64,000 nucleotides of DNA from Epiperipatus broadwayi (GCA_028023455.1 JAQFVV010013064.1:186001-250000); one strand, 5' to 3'. Positions 13,421-25,829 are shown, counted from the first letter of the stretch. Program-made: numbers and translations. The notes: generated from the letters alone by a model not told the origin.

Positions 13421-15589
13421 TGTAAACTGTAACAAATGCTGGTCTTTCCGATTTAGTTCTGTTGGGAGGTTAATCACGTGATTAAAGTAGCAGATATGTG
13501 TGTATGTAAGTTAGATGGTAATATTAATGATGTAAATTTTTTTCCAGAAGACATAATTTTGAATGTGAAGATAAATTCAAAAACTGATTGACATGAGTTG
13601 TACGGATTTTTTTTACTTTTATCATAATATCATTTTTTCCCTGCTAATCATATTATTTTTATGATGGTCAATTAATTATAACAAATTGAAAGAATTTTGT
13701 ATTTCTCCAGTTTTATGACAGTATATGGTGAGAGAGATTTGTTTTGAATGGATTCTGTGCCCTTTGAGCAAATAATCAAGCTTTTTATTTAAAAAATTCT
13801 ATTTTTTTTTCCTCGAATGACTTTATTAAAAGAAAATAATTTCAGAAATTTGAATAAACCAATTTTGGTTCAGAAAATAAAAAAGTGGTTAATCTGTCAG
13901 TCAGTAACATTATTTGTACTCTTATTTGAAACATTGTACACATTCCAATTATAACTGTCTGGCAGAGTCTGTGTGTGTATAAAACATGAATATATATATA
14001 ATGAAGGTGCCCATAAATTAATTACTCTTATAATGTTTCAATTTTGTTTCTATGGAAGCTAGTGTTATTTAACCATACAGTTCAAAAAATTTTGTTTTTG
14101 ATAAGTAAACTACAATTTTTATCTAAAATTTATCTATTCAGTAATTAATGATTTTATTTCCAAAAGTCATAGAATATTTCATTGTTCTCCTAACTGATGT
14201 TCTGCAAAATACAAATAGAAATTTTTGAAGTATGTTGTTAATACTTGAATCGTTTAAATATGGTTTCTATAGTAACAGAATTATAAAAGCTTTGTATGGG
14301 ATGAATAATTTATATATATATATGTATAAATGAATATGTGTGTATATATAATTGTGTATACTTTTCTAATTTTTGTGAAAATGTATTTAATACCATATTT
14401 TTTTTCTACTTCACTCGTATCTGTCATGAGAGTGCATAATACAGTGTATAAGACTTTATTTAAATTGTTGTGTAGCCTGTAAATGAATATCTCTATGTGG
14501 AAAGGGTTTTTTTTTTTTTTCAATTCTAATTTTTTTTTTTTTAAATGACAGTTAACACTTTCTAATTATTTTTTCAGAAAGATTAATATGTTTCAGAATA
14601 AGGAAAAGGATTATTTTTATGTTTTTGTTGTTGATTGTATATTAATAGAAATGTACAAAGAAGGTTTTGTTAATAAGACATAATGATTTGCTGAATGTGA
14701 GAATTTAAGCCAAACATTCCTATGATATTTTAGATACTGTATTTTATTTGCATCATAAACTATGCTATAATTTATATCCAGAATTAATTTTTTGTAAAGA
14801 TTTTGTACCTGTTGTATTGCATGTAAAAGTAAATTCAGAAAATTTTTCTTCATTATACTTCATTTGGTTTGAAGATATGTTTTACAATATCCTATTTAGC
14901 CTATTTGATTTACATCATTGCATTATTTCAATTTGACAGCTTAGTATTTCTCGTGTTTTAGTAATACTGTTTGTTTAGTAATTTTTTTTTTCATTTGCTA
15001 ATGAATTAGTTTTCAAATTATTAATCAGAATCCATTTTTATTCATAAATATTCCATTTAAGCATGCAATTACAGATACAAAATCTATATTTTAAATTAGA
15101 TGTTCTTCAGGCACGCTGTATACTCAATTTAAAGTGATTTTTAATTTTAAAAGTGACTGTCATTTTTAAATTGCTCTCTGGGTTTCTCACTAATTTATAC
15201 TCAATCTAAGGATTTGTAACTTATTGTTAAATAAAGTCAAACCTATTTTATATTTTAATTAGTCTTCTGCCTTTGTTATAGGAGATAATAATTTTTATAT
15301 ATAATTGTTGAAAAGCTTTTACCTAACTTGGAAACTCTTTTTAGGGTAAATTTTGTAATTTTTATCAAATGGATTTCTTTCAAATTTTGTATATATATTA
15401 GAAATCAATGACAAATTAAACAAAATAATATTGGAATCAATTTTTTATAAATTTTATTCATAATTTATATAAAAGTATTAACATATCTTCAGGAGAATAA
15501 ATTTAAGTTATCCTCGATATGAAAACACAGACAAAAGTTGTTGGTGCTTCAAGCCAGATGAAGAAGGATTTGAAATTATATTTTATTGC
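13421..15589. other. AT-rich intergenic DNA
   Basis: No gene supported. The open frames here are short and low in complexity, with runs of T and (TA)n. The 3' UTR could extend into this region. Confidence 0.35.
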
Positions 15590-16021
15590 AGTGTATAATA
15601 ATGGAAAACCTCCATGTGAACGAATAATCACTTTGTAGAGTGAGACTTAAATATAAATAGTAAAAGTGAATCAACCACAGACCAGCAAAACAGTAGAAAG
15701 TTTAGTTGGTTTTACCCAGTTTATCTCTGCTGAAGTTTTAGAAAGGGGATACGGGAGATTGGTTTACAACCTAGACAATCTTTATTCTAAGTTCTATATG
15801 CTTTTAATGGTAATTCAGATAAGTACTGTCAATATGCTTATTTTCCATTAACATATGGCTGATTATTGCTAATGTACCATTTATTATTTTATAACGACAA
15901 GTTAGAAATAAGTAAAAATCATTTTATTTTATATTGGAGTTTTGGTATTTACTCTAACTCCTTTATGTTACCTACCATAATTATTCGGCTTTAAACTAAA
16001 CATAACAATTGTTCTCCAGAG
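15590..16021 (+). repeat. 5' LTR of the gypsy element
   Basis: Aligns by eye with 19890-20345. Shared landmarks are 'gacttaaatat', 'taagttctatat', 'aattcagataa', 'ttttggagtt' on both sides and 'ccagag' or 'acagag' at the end. Limits are good to perhaps 15 bases. Confidence 0.7.
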
Positions 16022-16219
16022 TTTATAATCTCAATCAATAATAATAATAATAATCAGGAAGTATATAAATAGATATTGTACTAAAAAATGGCCATAACCC
16101 AATGTAGCTAAGTGAGTTTGATGTTAAGAGTGCTGCAAAGTGGCAAATATATATTTAAATAAATATTTTATTGTCAAGTTACAAAAGACAATGTTACTGA
16201 AGTTGCCAATTTACTTTTA

Positions 16220-16980
16220 TTTGCAGATCCGAGATTATAGAAATTGCAAATAAACTTTGTGAATCTTATGAGCCTGAAAATATTTCTTATGAAGAATTAT
16301 TTAAAAAAAATTTCAGATTACTTTAATCTTCTGAACATATAACTCATTTACATTTACATAAAAGATGTCTAGAGAGGGGAGGGGGGAAGTTGCAATGTCT
16401 ATGATATAGTCTTAGAAGAATTAATAGGTAAATGATTATAAAGTCAATATCTTGAAGAAGCTATAGATCAATTCTCATGGGATAGGTCTGATGTAAATTT
16501 AGAACAATTACTCTTGTCAATCCCCGACCTTAGGTATTCCAAAGCAATAAAAAAAAGCATTGCATATGAACTGGTATTAAAACACTAGAGAATTTCTTAA
16601 ATTTTGTACTGGTGATGTTAATAAGCAAACAACAATCACTCATACATCCACATCTGAAATTTATCAAAAAAAAAATTGAAAGCTATTGCTATAAGAATCC
16701 AGATTATTTAAATATAGACAGCAAATAGAAAGGAGTAAAATGCAAAAGTTATGGCAAAATAGGCCATTAATAAAAGTTTGCTGTATTAAAAATAAAACGG
16801 ACAAAAATAAAAATTTCCCAAAAGTAAATCTCCAAAATAAAACCAATATGGGAATAAGCAAAATGAATAGAATCTGCAATAAACCTGTTGCAGTGGGCAG
16901 TGATAGTGGGGCTGGGATATCTGTTATATCACAGGTTGGAAATCATTATCCAAAGAAATTGAAAGTTGCCCCAAAATAAT
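16220..16980 (+). pseudogene. gypsy gag and protease remnants
   Basis: At about 16462-16560 a gag-like capsid segment is visible (QFSWDRSDVNLEQLLLSIPD, resembling the DRFV.GL..E..Q..LL block). A retroviral-type zinc knuckle follows at 16738-16790, reading C.SYGKIGH then KVC, with the second Cys of CCHC replaced by Tyr and a stop after the His. Next comes an aspartic protease active-site remnant, SDSGAGISVIS, at about 16898-16931, where families have D-S/T-G-A. In a live element these would form the particle core and process Gag-Pol. Stops and frame changes are frequent. Confidence 0.72.
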
Positions 16981-17329
16981 GAAAACAAGATATGAAGGCT
17001 AACAGATGCAAATGGCAAAACTATAAAAATAGTAGGGATAGTTAAACAATACAACAGCCACGAATGGTTAAACCTTTAGACATAAATATTTGCTTGGTAA
17101 AAACAGACCCAATCATTACTGATCTGCACAAAATGCAAAATGCCAACAGTATAAAGCATGTAAGGTACTATTTGCGCCTTTGTTAAAAAAGGAATATTAA
17201 TGTCTGTAGAAAATTGCAGAATGGGCTACTCTTATAATTATCATTCTGAAACCTAACGGGAAAATCAGAATATATGGTGATTATCAATTTCACTATCAGT
17301 GAAGCTATATTAAAAAATCTGTCCAGTCC

Positions 17330-18120
17330 CCAATGTAAGAGAGATGCTAGCTGGATTAGAAGGTACTAAATTTTTTGAAAAATTAGTTCTTAATGCAGCT
17401 TTATACTTAAAGAGTTATTCACTAGAGGGAGCTTACCAATAGCTACAAACTAGCTTTAATTTATAAGGGCCGAAAGAGAAGGTATCGGAAAGTCCTTATC
17501 CCCAGACCAATTGGTTTCAAGCTTGTGGCTCACCTCAGTTAGTAGTTAGGATTCCAGACACTAGGTCTAAAATACCAACTCAAAAGTCAGCACTTATTTG
17601 ATATGTCTTCAAATCCAGCCTTACAAACCAGATAGCTATATGGGTCTGAACTCAGTTCAGTTTCACCATATATTAATAGCTAAAACAATATAGCATCACA
17701 AAAGCCTTCAAGGATATACTATAATAATTAATAAAACAAGAAACAAATTGTGTAACTTGCTTTTTAACTTGTATTAAAATGTTCACTAGAGGGAGTCTAC
17801 CAATACAAGCTTATAAATTATAGCTTGTTTGGAGTTATTGGTAAGCTCCTTCTAGTGAACATTTTAATACAAGCTAAAAGGCAAGTTACACAATTTGTTT
17901 CTTGTTTTATTAATTATTAAAAGAGTTATTTTACACAATCATCTTCCTTTCAGAGTAATTATAATCCCAAACATTTTTCCAAGCAAAATTTAACAAGCTG
18001 TTAAGAATAGATAGAGTTACCTCATATTTTGATGACATGTTAATAACTTAATTGGGAAGAAGTTACTTTAAAAGAGAATTAAAAAGATATGTACATAAAA
18101 CTGATAAATGTATATGGCAC
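17330..18120 (+). pseudogene. gypsy reverse transcriptase remnant, split by an insertion
   Basis: The left part (17338-17405) reads EMLAGLEGTKFFEKLVLNAA, matching the gypsy block around the first catalytic Asp (usually KLDL..AY); here the Asp is replaced by Val. After the 0.5-kb insertion the frame resumes with HNHLPFRVIIIPNIFPSK at about 17936-17990, the counterpart of YNRLPFG...AP..FQ. Near 18024-18046 'SYFDDML' stands in for the Y-x-D-D catalytic loop. Multiple stops make it nonfunctional. Confidence 0.75.
17420..17921. mobile_element. Repeat inserted into the gypsy reverse transcriptase (family C plus hairpin)
   Basis: The block is flanked by the direct repeat 'aaagagttatt' (17409-17419 and 17920-17930), a candidate 11-bp target duplication. 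Its body (17515-17700) matches 61400-61600. Its right part is a large hairpin: 17722-17805 and 17836-17919 are near-perfect inverted arms of 84 bp. The start of the block ('cactagagggag') also recurs inside the left hairpin arm. Removing the block restores a continuous reverse transcriptase alignment, so it postdates the gypsy element. Confidence 0.75.
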
Positions 18121-18380
18121 ACTAAAGTATAAAATTCCTAGGCCTTATTATTTCAGAGGCCTGACCCAGAAAAACAGAGACCAAGAAATACTAAGTAGGT
18201 AACTCTTGGACTTAAAAGCTTCTTCAAAAGTTTCTTCAAGGGAAAAGCCTATATGACATGTCTATATATTTCTATTTCATAAGGAAAAATGCTAGACTTG
18301 AGCCAAATTGTAGAAAGAGGAAAGAAGCATTTCAAAATGTCAAAGATCTGTTAATACCAATCTGACAATTATTTTATTTT

Positions 18381-18657
18381 GATATTAACTTAAGTATAAT
18401 TTTAACAACTAACACATCAGAATATGGAATTGGAGCTGTTCTTAGGCACATCTACCAATAATGATGATCATTCAATACCTTACAAGTCAAAAACATTGTC
18501 AAAATCTGAAAAAATTAAGTCAGATAAAAAAGTGCTAACTATTTTTTGTGCTATTAAAAAATTCCATCAATATCTGTACGATCACCCATTCAATGTAATA
18601 ACAGATGGCTCATTGTCGAAATATTCTTTAATAGTAAAGATGGCGCTGAGCACTTGA
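18381..18657 (+). pseudogene. gypsy RNase H domain remnant
   Basis: A 77-codon open piece (from 18424) has the gypsy RNase H order: a first Asp with SEYGIGAVL just before the ATG, then SIPYKSKTLSKSEK, a KVLTIFCAIKKFHQYLY helix and FNVITDGSL with the later Asp. In a live element this domain removes the RNA strand during cDNA synthesis. A frame break before 18435 and the stop after 18655 show decay. Confidence 0.8.
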
Positions 18658-18929
18658 AGTCCATGAATGATACACTGGTATAATAGATTATCTGGATACA
18701 AATATGAATTAGAAATTAAATTGGCCAATCATATAAAACATGCAGATGTCTTCTTGCAGATATCAGGTACAACCGCATAATCAGACATGGCCAAAAGCTG
18801 ATCCTGCACACCAGATACTACAATAATGGATAAATAATGGTTGTTCCAACAATAAACTAGAAATATTCATACATCTTTATGAAATTTATGTAATAACTTG
18901 TCAAAAAGTAAAGTATACATTTTAGCTGC

Positions 18930-19640
18930 TGATAATATCATCTCAAGGGTATTCTGCACAATGATCATCCTAACATCGTGAGAGCAAAAAGCACTTTCAG
19001 TTACATGTGGTGGTCTGGTATTGTCAGACATAGAATATTATACTAAAAGTTGCAGAAAGTATTAGTCATTAAATGGTTTGACTATAAATCTGCAAAAATA
19101 TGAGTTTAGAAATGATCAAGCTGTTGAAAAAAAAAAATTCTCCCTTTATAGATCATCTGAATTCTTTGTGTGTGATAATGATACAGGATTTACTTCCGAG
19201 TTTGAGAAGGTTTTAACTGAATAGGAAGCTCAGCATATTCAAACTCCACTATATCATTCGGAATGAAATAAAAATAGCAGAAAAGGTAATACAACAGCCA
19301 AAACAAACTCTTAACTAAATATAGTCAATATGCAAGAAGACAAATGTGGCTTTACTATATCAATATAACCTACAGTTACAGGCAAATCACTCGTAGAGCT
19401 CATGGAATGGAAACTACATAATAAAATATTCAGATGGTTCCTGGAGAAAATTTTCAACTACCCTCAGAAAAAGGATATATCTACTCATTTGGATGAAAAG
19501 TTTGGATATAGAACAATCTTTGGAAGAGGGATAGAATAAACACAGACCAAAATTATTTCCATCCAAGTAGCGCATTCAAACCGTTTTTGGACTATACTGT
19601 TGTCATCTCACAAAACACATCCAGAGAAATTAGACAAACT
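18930..19640 (+). pseudogene. gypsy integrase remnant
   Basis: A zinc-binding-type segment (HNDHPNIVRAKSTFSYMWWSG, about 18958-19020) is followed by degenerate catalytic-core sequence with HSE near 19255 and C-terminal sequence including a GKSLVEL block (19381-19402), where live elements have GKTPAELL. Stops are common. In active elements this enzyme joins cDNA to chromosomal DNA. Confidence 0.68.
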
Positions 19641-19889
19641 ACTAGTAAATAACATCCGATTCTTTAAATCACTGGAAATAATAAAGATCTTTCAAGTGCA
19701 ATAGAAGAAACTACATTACCAGAAGATATAGGCCCTGAGCTATCAGAAGGACAATGACCAAGTAGTCTTTCAGAATTTCCAAGAAGGAAAAGAACTTTCC
19801 AGATAGCTATAAATGGTGAAATTGGAAAAATAAAAGTTCTTTGAAGTGAAATATAGTGCAGTTAACATTTAGTTATTATTTACAAATTA

Positions 19890-20345
19890 TGTGGGAAGCA
19901 AAAAGTATATGTGGAAAATCACTGGAATGACTAATTACTTCAGATAACAAGACTTAAATATTACAAGTAACTAATCACCAGATTAGTTGAGCAATAGGAG
20001 AATTAGTTGTCTTTATCCCTATTACTCCCTGAAGATACAGAAAAGTGATGATTGATTTGGTTTCCAGAGCTACTCGGTCATTGTTATAAGTTCTATATTC
20101 CTCTAGGGCTCATAGTGATAATTCAGATAAATACTAAAATAATAAAAATTATATAGCTTTATATCTATTCATATAGTGCTGATTAATGTAATTGTTTGGT
20201 TTTTTTATTTTATAATTACTAGTTAGAAGTAAAAAATTTATTTTATTTTGGAGTTCTCTTATTTATTTTATGCAATATTCGAATTCCCTTTATATTAACT
20301 ACTACAATTGTTTGCCTTTGAATGAAACTTAGCATTTACAGAGAT
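19890..20345 (+). repeat. 3' LTR of the gypsy element
   Basis: Direct, strongly diverged repeat of 15590-16021, in the same orientation and after the integrase remnant. Confidence 0.7.
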
Positions 20346-20594
20346 GGAAGTACATTTTATTTTAAATTTATACACTTTATATATAATTGCATGGAAGTAT
20401 AAGCCTGCTTTAGATGTTAATGACATTTTTTATTTAATGCTGACATAATGTACACTAGAAAAATATACTGTCAAATTTTGTTGATACTTTTTCTAAATAA
20501 GATTTTGAAAGCATTTAAGTATGTATCAAACCATTTTTTATTATTTTTTAAGGACATATTTTTTGTTATAAAATATGATAGAACAGAAAGCAAG

Positions 20595-20940
20595 TCATAT
20601 GGTTTTAAGAGTATAAATAATTACAATGGCATTGAAAATTGAAAGAATTATTATTTTGAGCAATTGCTTGAAATTTATTATACATTTATGAAATATTGAA
20701 TTGCATAAGGATGAGAACTCTGGATAGGTTTGAAGGATGTGTAGCATATCTTCTGGATGATTATTACATAAAATGCAAGTGGGATCCAGATTTAATTTAA
20801 ACCAGTTAATGAAGAATGTTTTGGTAGGAAATGTAGTAGAAAATTGAACAGAAATTTCAACCATGACTGAGAAATCCTAAAGTTTTGGAATATGGTTAAA
20901 ATTTTGGCAATTGGAAAAATTTATCGTAGATGTCTATTAG
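20595..20940 (-). pseudogene. LINE 3'-end fragment with Cys-rich tail
   Basis: The minus strand has an 89-codon open frame (20595-20864), readable upstream to about 20940. It contains CILCNNHPEDMLHILQTYPE, the C-x2-C...H pattern found near the C-terminus of many LINE reverse transcriptases, preceded by DPT. The final Cys of the usual knuckle appears to be Tyr. It is a short 5'-truncated relic, and no catalytic core is present. Clade cannot be assigned. Confidence 0.6.
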
Positions 20941-21228
20941 GATTTTTTTAAATCTTTAAATGAGACATTGACTGAAGATTTGATATTGCATAGATCCAAT
21001 ATATCTGCATGCTCTATAGCAGGGATGGGCATGTGTGAGGTCAATGAGATCCACATGCTGGTTTTTCATATATTGTCAAGAGCCATACCATATTATTTAA
21101 GTACACAAAAGTAGGCAAATTTAATTAATATGGTGCCATATTCTTCTTCACAAGTTATGCTGTATAAAGTACATAAGAAAATATAACAAAGATAAAATAT
21201 AATAAAAATTCAATAAAAAGTATAACAT

Positions 21229-22862
21229 TTAATGAAGACCTTTGATCAAATCTTTGAATTTGGTGTTTGATTTATTAGAGCTGTTTGCAGAAATTCTGTG
21301 ACATGCTGATTGATCAATTGTAAACAATATTTCAGGTATATCAAAAATTGAAATTAGCTGGCAAGAAGCTTTTTTTAAATGTGGATATTTTGATTCCAGC
21401 ACGAGTTTCCAAAAATTCAATTAGAGAACTAAATTTGCGATGCATTTGCAATGTCTGATCATTTTTCATCTTTAATAATCTCCAATTTCCCCGTTGCTTT
21501 TTCGACAAGTATATTTCAGAAATTAGAAATCCATCTTCAATAATGTCACAAATAAATAGGTTCACAAAATATGCAAATGTAGATTTAAAACTTTTCAAAC
21601 CTCCGTTTGAAATCTGCTTGCAACCCTTACAATTTTTCTTTATATTCATCTAATTTTTCTTCTTTGATATTAATTACATTTTCTTTTAGTCATAGAAAAT
21701 GATTAAATAGTCTGGACTTAAGATCATGCACAAAAAGCCAAAGTTTAGCTTCAAAACTAAATATAATTTGTGACAAATCATTAATCATTTTTTCCTTTTC
21801 TTACAATGCCAAATTAACAGTTTGCAAATGTTCAGTAATATCTGTGAGGAACATTAAGTCAGAAAACCAAGTTTCGTTTTCTAATTCTGGATATTTTTTC
21901 CCCCTTTCAAAAATGTTATGATAGGATTTAGTTCCACAAAGCAGCTTAAAACATTGTAAGTTGACAGTCATCTTAGACCATAATAAGAGATCATTGGATA
22001 AATCATCTGTGTGTTTTGACATTTGTTTTAATTAAATTTTCATAATCTGAAAGCAATCTTCCACACATTTTTGTATTTTAATCACTTTGTTATGAGATGC
22101 TTGTGAATTATGCAATGAAGAGGTACAGAATGTGGAATTTTAGGATCATTGTTTAAAAGACCTAGGTTTTTCCCTATCATTGCAAGGGTTCTGTCAGCCA
22201 CAACCCTTACAACTTTATCACTAAGTAATTCAAGCCTGTTAATTATCTCATCAAATGCATTTTTGACATCGACATTGCAAGTTGTTTTGGTAAGAGCTAG
22301 TAGGTCTAGCATTTCACATTTACATCTGTGAATACATAGTGGACAAAAACAACCAATTGCTGAACATCCTGAATGTCTAGATTTGTTGAGAATTAAACTG
22401 AATACTGTACTGTACAATTTTTCAAATCACACAATCTATTTTCAACATTTTTACTAATTTCACTAATATAGTGCTCAGTTGTATGGCATAATAGGAACTT
22501 ATGTACTCAATTTATGCAGTTTTGTACTATCTGGATCCAAAACATTGACTACTTCCAAGTTTCTTTTAATAAATTCTCCATATGGATATTTGGCATTAAC
22601 AATACTCCAAGCTATCAAAAAACTAGCTTCATTGGCTGTCATTTTTATGACTAAAAGAAGACTGGAGTCATTGCTTATGAAGACCTGATTGCAATAACTT
22701 AAGTTTCTCTGTTCATAATTTTGAATTGTGTGATATTGAGTTGAAAAGTGGGGGTGACTCACTTTGTAATGTCACTGTAAATTGCTTATTTTGTAGTTTG
22801 CAATTGTAAATTTACAAATAAGACACAATGGCTCTCCATTATTGTCAATAAAAGCAAATTTT
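21229..22862 (-). pseudogene. hAT transposase relic (GTF2IRD2/ZBED-like clade)
   Basis: Reading the minus strand from 22862: MSQKFAFIDNNGEPLCLICK starts a BED-type zinc finger (C-x2-C), followed by NLQ, a stop, and HYKVSH for the two His ligands. Next comes a region like FAM200/GTF2IRD2 proteins, then an RNase H-fold block VADRTLAMIGKNLGLLNNDP with HSVPLHCIIHKH (22082-22250), where active relatives have a catalytic Asp before G-A-x-A-M. FLTDITEHLQTVNL follows (21801-21870). The hAT C-terminal dimerisation block FWKLVLESKYPHLKKASCQL closes it (near 21360-21415). Several stops and frame changes separate these pieces, so it is dead. Relatives of this clade have been domesticated in other animals, but nothing suggests that here. 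Confidence 0.87.
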
Positions 22863-22873
22863 TGACTCATTCT

Positions 22874-23930
22874 GGTACTTATAACGTAATCAGGCTTGGC
22901 CACTTGATGGCGTTGTTGGCAGTCAAAAACAATACAATGTACGGTTTACGGGGCCGTGTGGTTTTTAAATCGCTGATTTTTTTTTGGTTATTAATTTATT
23001 GATTGCTATAACTTTTTTTCCATGCCTTTTTAATTTTGTATTTAGTAAACGACAACCTTTTTTTTTATTTTTAAATCGCTGTTTTTGGACAAATTATCAT
23101 CATTCCTCCTTTTTAGTTATTAATTGATTGATTGCTAGAACTTTTTTTGCAATGTCTTTCGCTTAATTATTGCTTTCTACATAACAAAACAACTGTAGGG
23201 TTAGGTTTAAGGTTAGTTTTAGGGTTAGTGTTCTGTTGTTTGTAATGTTAAAATAAAAAATATTAAAATTGTAACTGTAGTCGGACAAAAGAAAGAAACT
23301 CAAACTTTTTTAAACAACAACAAACACATATAAATGTCTTCTTTACTTATTAAACATGTTTATAATATGTGCTTTCTATGAAATTTACAAAAAATCATGT
23401 ATATTTTTATTGGACAGCAGAAATACTCGGCTTCTGTTTTCGGCAACTGCGGAAAGTTACGCGATCGCCAGCCATTTTATGAACTACGTGGTATTTCACG
23501 TGAAAACGAGATTTCGTACGCAAACTCAGCCGAATTCTGTTGATGTACCCTCGGCAAGCTTTTACACATTACACCTCTAAATAAGGGTGTGGCCATTTGG
23601 AAAATTACTATAAAGTCAGGTTTCTTAAATTCATTACAAATACAAAGATTATGTAACGTATATTGTAAAAATTTGACTAATCAAACTACACACACATATA
23701 TATCAAACTGTACACGAAAGATAAGTGTGTGGATTCACAGTAACTGTTGCGAAGCAGAAATAGGCCGTATTATTTCTGCATTACGTCATCATCAACGGCC
23801 TTCTAATGGCTAAGACAAACATTAGATGTTTTCTATAGTTGTAAGTCAGGCCTTGTAAATGGCATTTGTTAGGTGTTTTGGTGAGCCAGAATGCCAGCAA
23901 GTGGCCAAGCCTGATTAGGTTATAAGTACC
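22874..23930. mobile_element. Nested 1057-bp TIR element with 9-bp target duplication
   Basis: The ends are inverted repeats of about 38 bp: left 'ggtacttataacgtaatcag', right the complement with two mismatches. Exact 9-bp direct repeats 'actcattct' lie at 22865-22873 and 23931-23939. It sits just 5' of the transposase start codon of the hAT element, so it is younger. Two 74-codon frames inside (23356-23580, 23589-23813) resemble nothing I know. A degenerate telomere-like run (GGTTAG-type) lies at 23197-23229. A 9-bp duplication suits Mutator-like or related nonautonomous elements; superfamily is inferred only. Confidence 0.85.
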
Positions 23931-24826
23931 ACTCATTCTTTCTGAAAGCTTCTATTTTCTTGTTTGTATTTTCATTTTTTGATATTTTCTGCATGTTAAC
24001 AAAAAATTTAATTAAATTTATTTCCACAAGTTTGAAATTTAAATTAAATAAACAAAATTAAAATGTCTAATTATTAATTTTTGTTTTAAAAGATTGGTAA
24101 ATGATACAATAAATTTGTTGAAGAAACAGAACTTTTTAAAATAATTTAAGAATAAAAAGTTTAGAATAATTAAAAAGCAATTTTGGACTATATTGATTTT
24201 TAGTTTATATTTTCCTGATAATTCTTAAATGTCTGTTTTATTATTATTTGCCGCCAAAATTAGAAACAACATAATCAAAATCAAGCAAATGCTTTCCAGT
24301 TTTATTTTCAAAAGTTTTTTATATAATTGTTTAAAAAAAACATGAAACTGTAAGTGCATTAATTATAAACAATTAAAATAATTTTCTTAACATGTATGCA
24401 TATCTTTAGAAAGCTTACGCAGCAGATGCAGAAAAATTACACATCAAACAAGTTTAAATTGCTTAATAAAACAACCAGATTTTCTTTTTTTTAAAAAAAA
24501 AAAGAAGTAGGACACTTAGCTGATAGGAAAACCACAAAATTTCTCAAATTATAAATATACATGTGATCACACCATACAAGCATATAATTTTTATAAGATT
24601 CTGTATATTAACATATAGTCTGTTAATATATTTGAAAGTAGTATATAATTATATTTTATTGAAAGTAGTATGTACATACATACAAGATGTAATTTGCAAT
24701 AAAATAAATAATAAAAATGTTGATAAAAATTTCTGTCGTATTACAAATTGTGCAATTAAAAAAAAAATCTGGAATAAAAAAATTGGACTTCAATGGGAAC
24801 TGCATTTGCCCATCATTGCTCTGTAG

Positions 24827-25829
24827 CACAATCAGTGAAAAACGTATTACATGTATATGGAAGATTGCAATGTATATTGAGACAAATAATTGACATATTA
24901 TACTAAGACTTTTTGCAGATAGGAAAAGAAGCAGTTATAATTGGTAAAAGATAACCTGATGTATGACTTTGTTATAGATTTTTAATGTATTATTTCTTTC
25001 AAATATTACACAGACTATAACATTGTTTTTATTCTTTATTTTTACTAAATTGGAATAATAAAAAAGATTACAATATTAAAAAGTTAAGAATGATATATAT
25101 ATAAAACATTTCATAATAAATATCTTCGTCAAACACAGTAGGGATATTTTTATATAACAAAAATGAGGTTCTTCAGAAATTAATTAATTCATCAACATGA
25201 TTTTGTTTTGAATTAAATGTAAATGCCCCAATTTCTTTTCCTTTCAACTTTATATATATTTGTGTACATGCACTATGCTATTGCCTGCCATGTAACCGAA
25301 TTCTTATAATATATCAAGCTTTGTATTTTATATCTACTACTTGTGTTTATGACTATCAACTGTTTATATATTATTGTTAAATAAAATTGACAGTAAAAAA
25401 AAATCCAAAATGTTTTATCTGAAATATGCATTTATGTGGTTATTCATTTTAGATTTAAATTTGTACAGATCCACCTACCTATAACAAGCTTATTCATATT
25501 TATACTTGATATATTATTAGTTTTATATATCTTATTTGTATTATTTACCTATAAGACTTATTTAATTATATCTTTAATACCTGTGGCAATGAATTGTACC
25601 TTCAAGCAAAGGGATAGGATACATTGATAGATTAATCAATGATATATATGGCCAGATTCAGGCTATACAAACACATAGCTCAATCATATTTTCTGGCTGT
25701 AGCATCTCTCTACTGTTGGGACAAAATCTGCCATCTAAAGTATTTTATTTGTTTTGAGTACAAAGTCTCAGGTGCCAGCTGATCATATGTTATATATAAA
25801 CCAACATGTTCAGATAACAGGCACATGAA
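24827..25829. other. AT-rich DNA with short dispersed repeats
   Basis: No gene seen. The stretch 25236-25320 resembles 55628-55720 ('cctttcaactttatat' then 'gcctgccat' or 'gtatgccat'). The stretch 25405-25460 resembles 27107-27160 ('aaaatgttttatctgaaata' and 'tgcatttatgtg'). Confidence 0.5.

Larger units (their letters stand above)
15590..20345 (+). mobile_element. Ty3/gypsy LTR retrotransposon, decayed but full length
   Basis: Diverged direct repeats at both ends flank gag-like, protease, reverse transcriptase, RNase H and integrase remnants in the Ty3/gypsy order. Every domain carries stops or frameshifts, so the element is dead. The LTRs differ widely, with many substitutions and indels, which implies an old insertion. 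Total length of about 4.75 kb includes a 0.5-kb secondary insertion. Exact termini and target duplication could not be read. Confidence 0.85.
21020..24818 (-). mobile_element. hAT DNA transposon, decayed, with readable ends
   Basis: The left end starts 'cagggatgggca' and the right end finishes 'tgcccatcattg', imperfect inverted termini of hAT type. Flanking 8-bp direct repeats 'ctctatag' (21012-21019) and 'ctctgtag' (24819-24826) differ by one base, matching the 8-bp duplication hAT elements make. Between them lies a minus-strand transposase relic. Without the nested 1057-bp insertion the element would be about 2.7 kb. Confidence 0.88.

Noticed and set aside
24563-24826. 87-codon + frame near the hAT right end
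   Set aside because: It runs through the hAT terminus and is AT-driven; the transposase is on the other strand.
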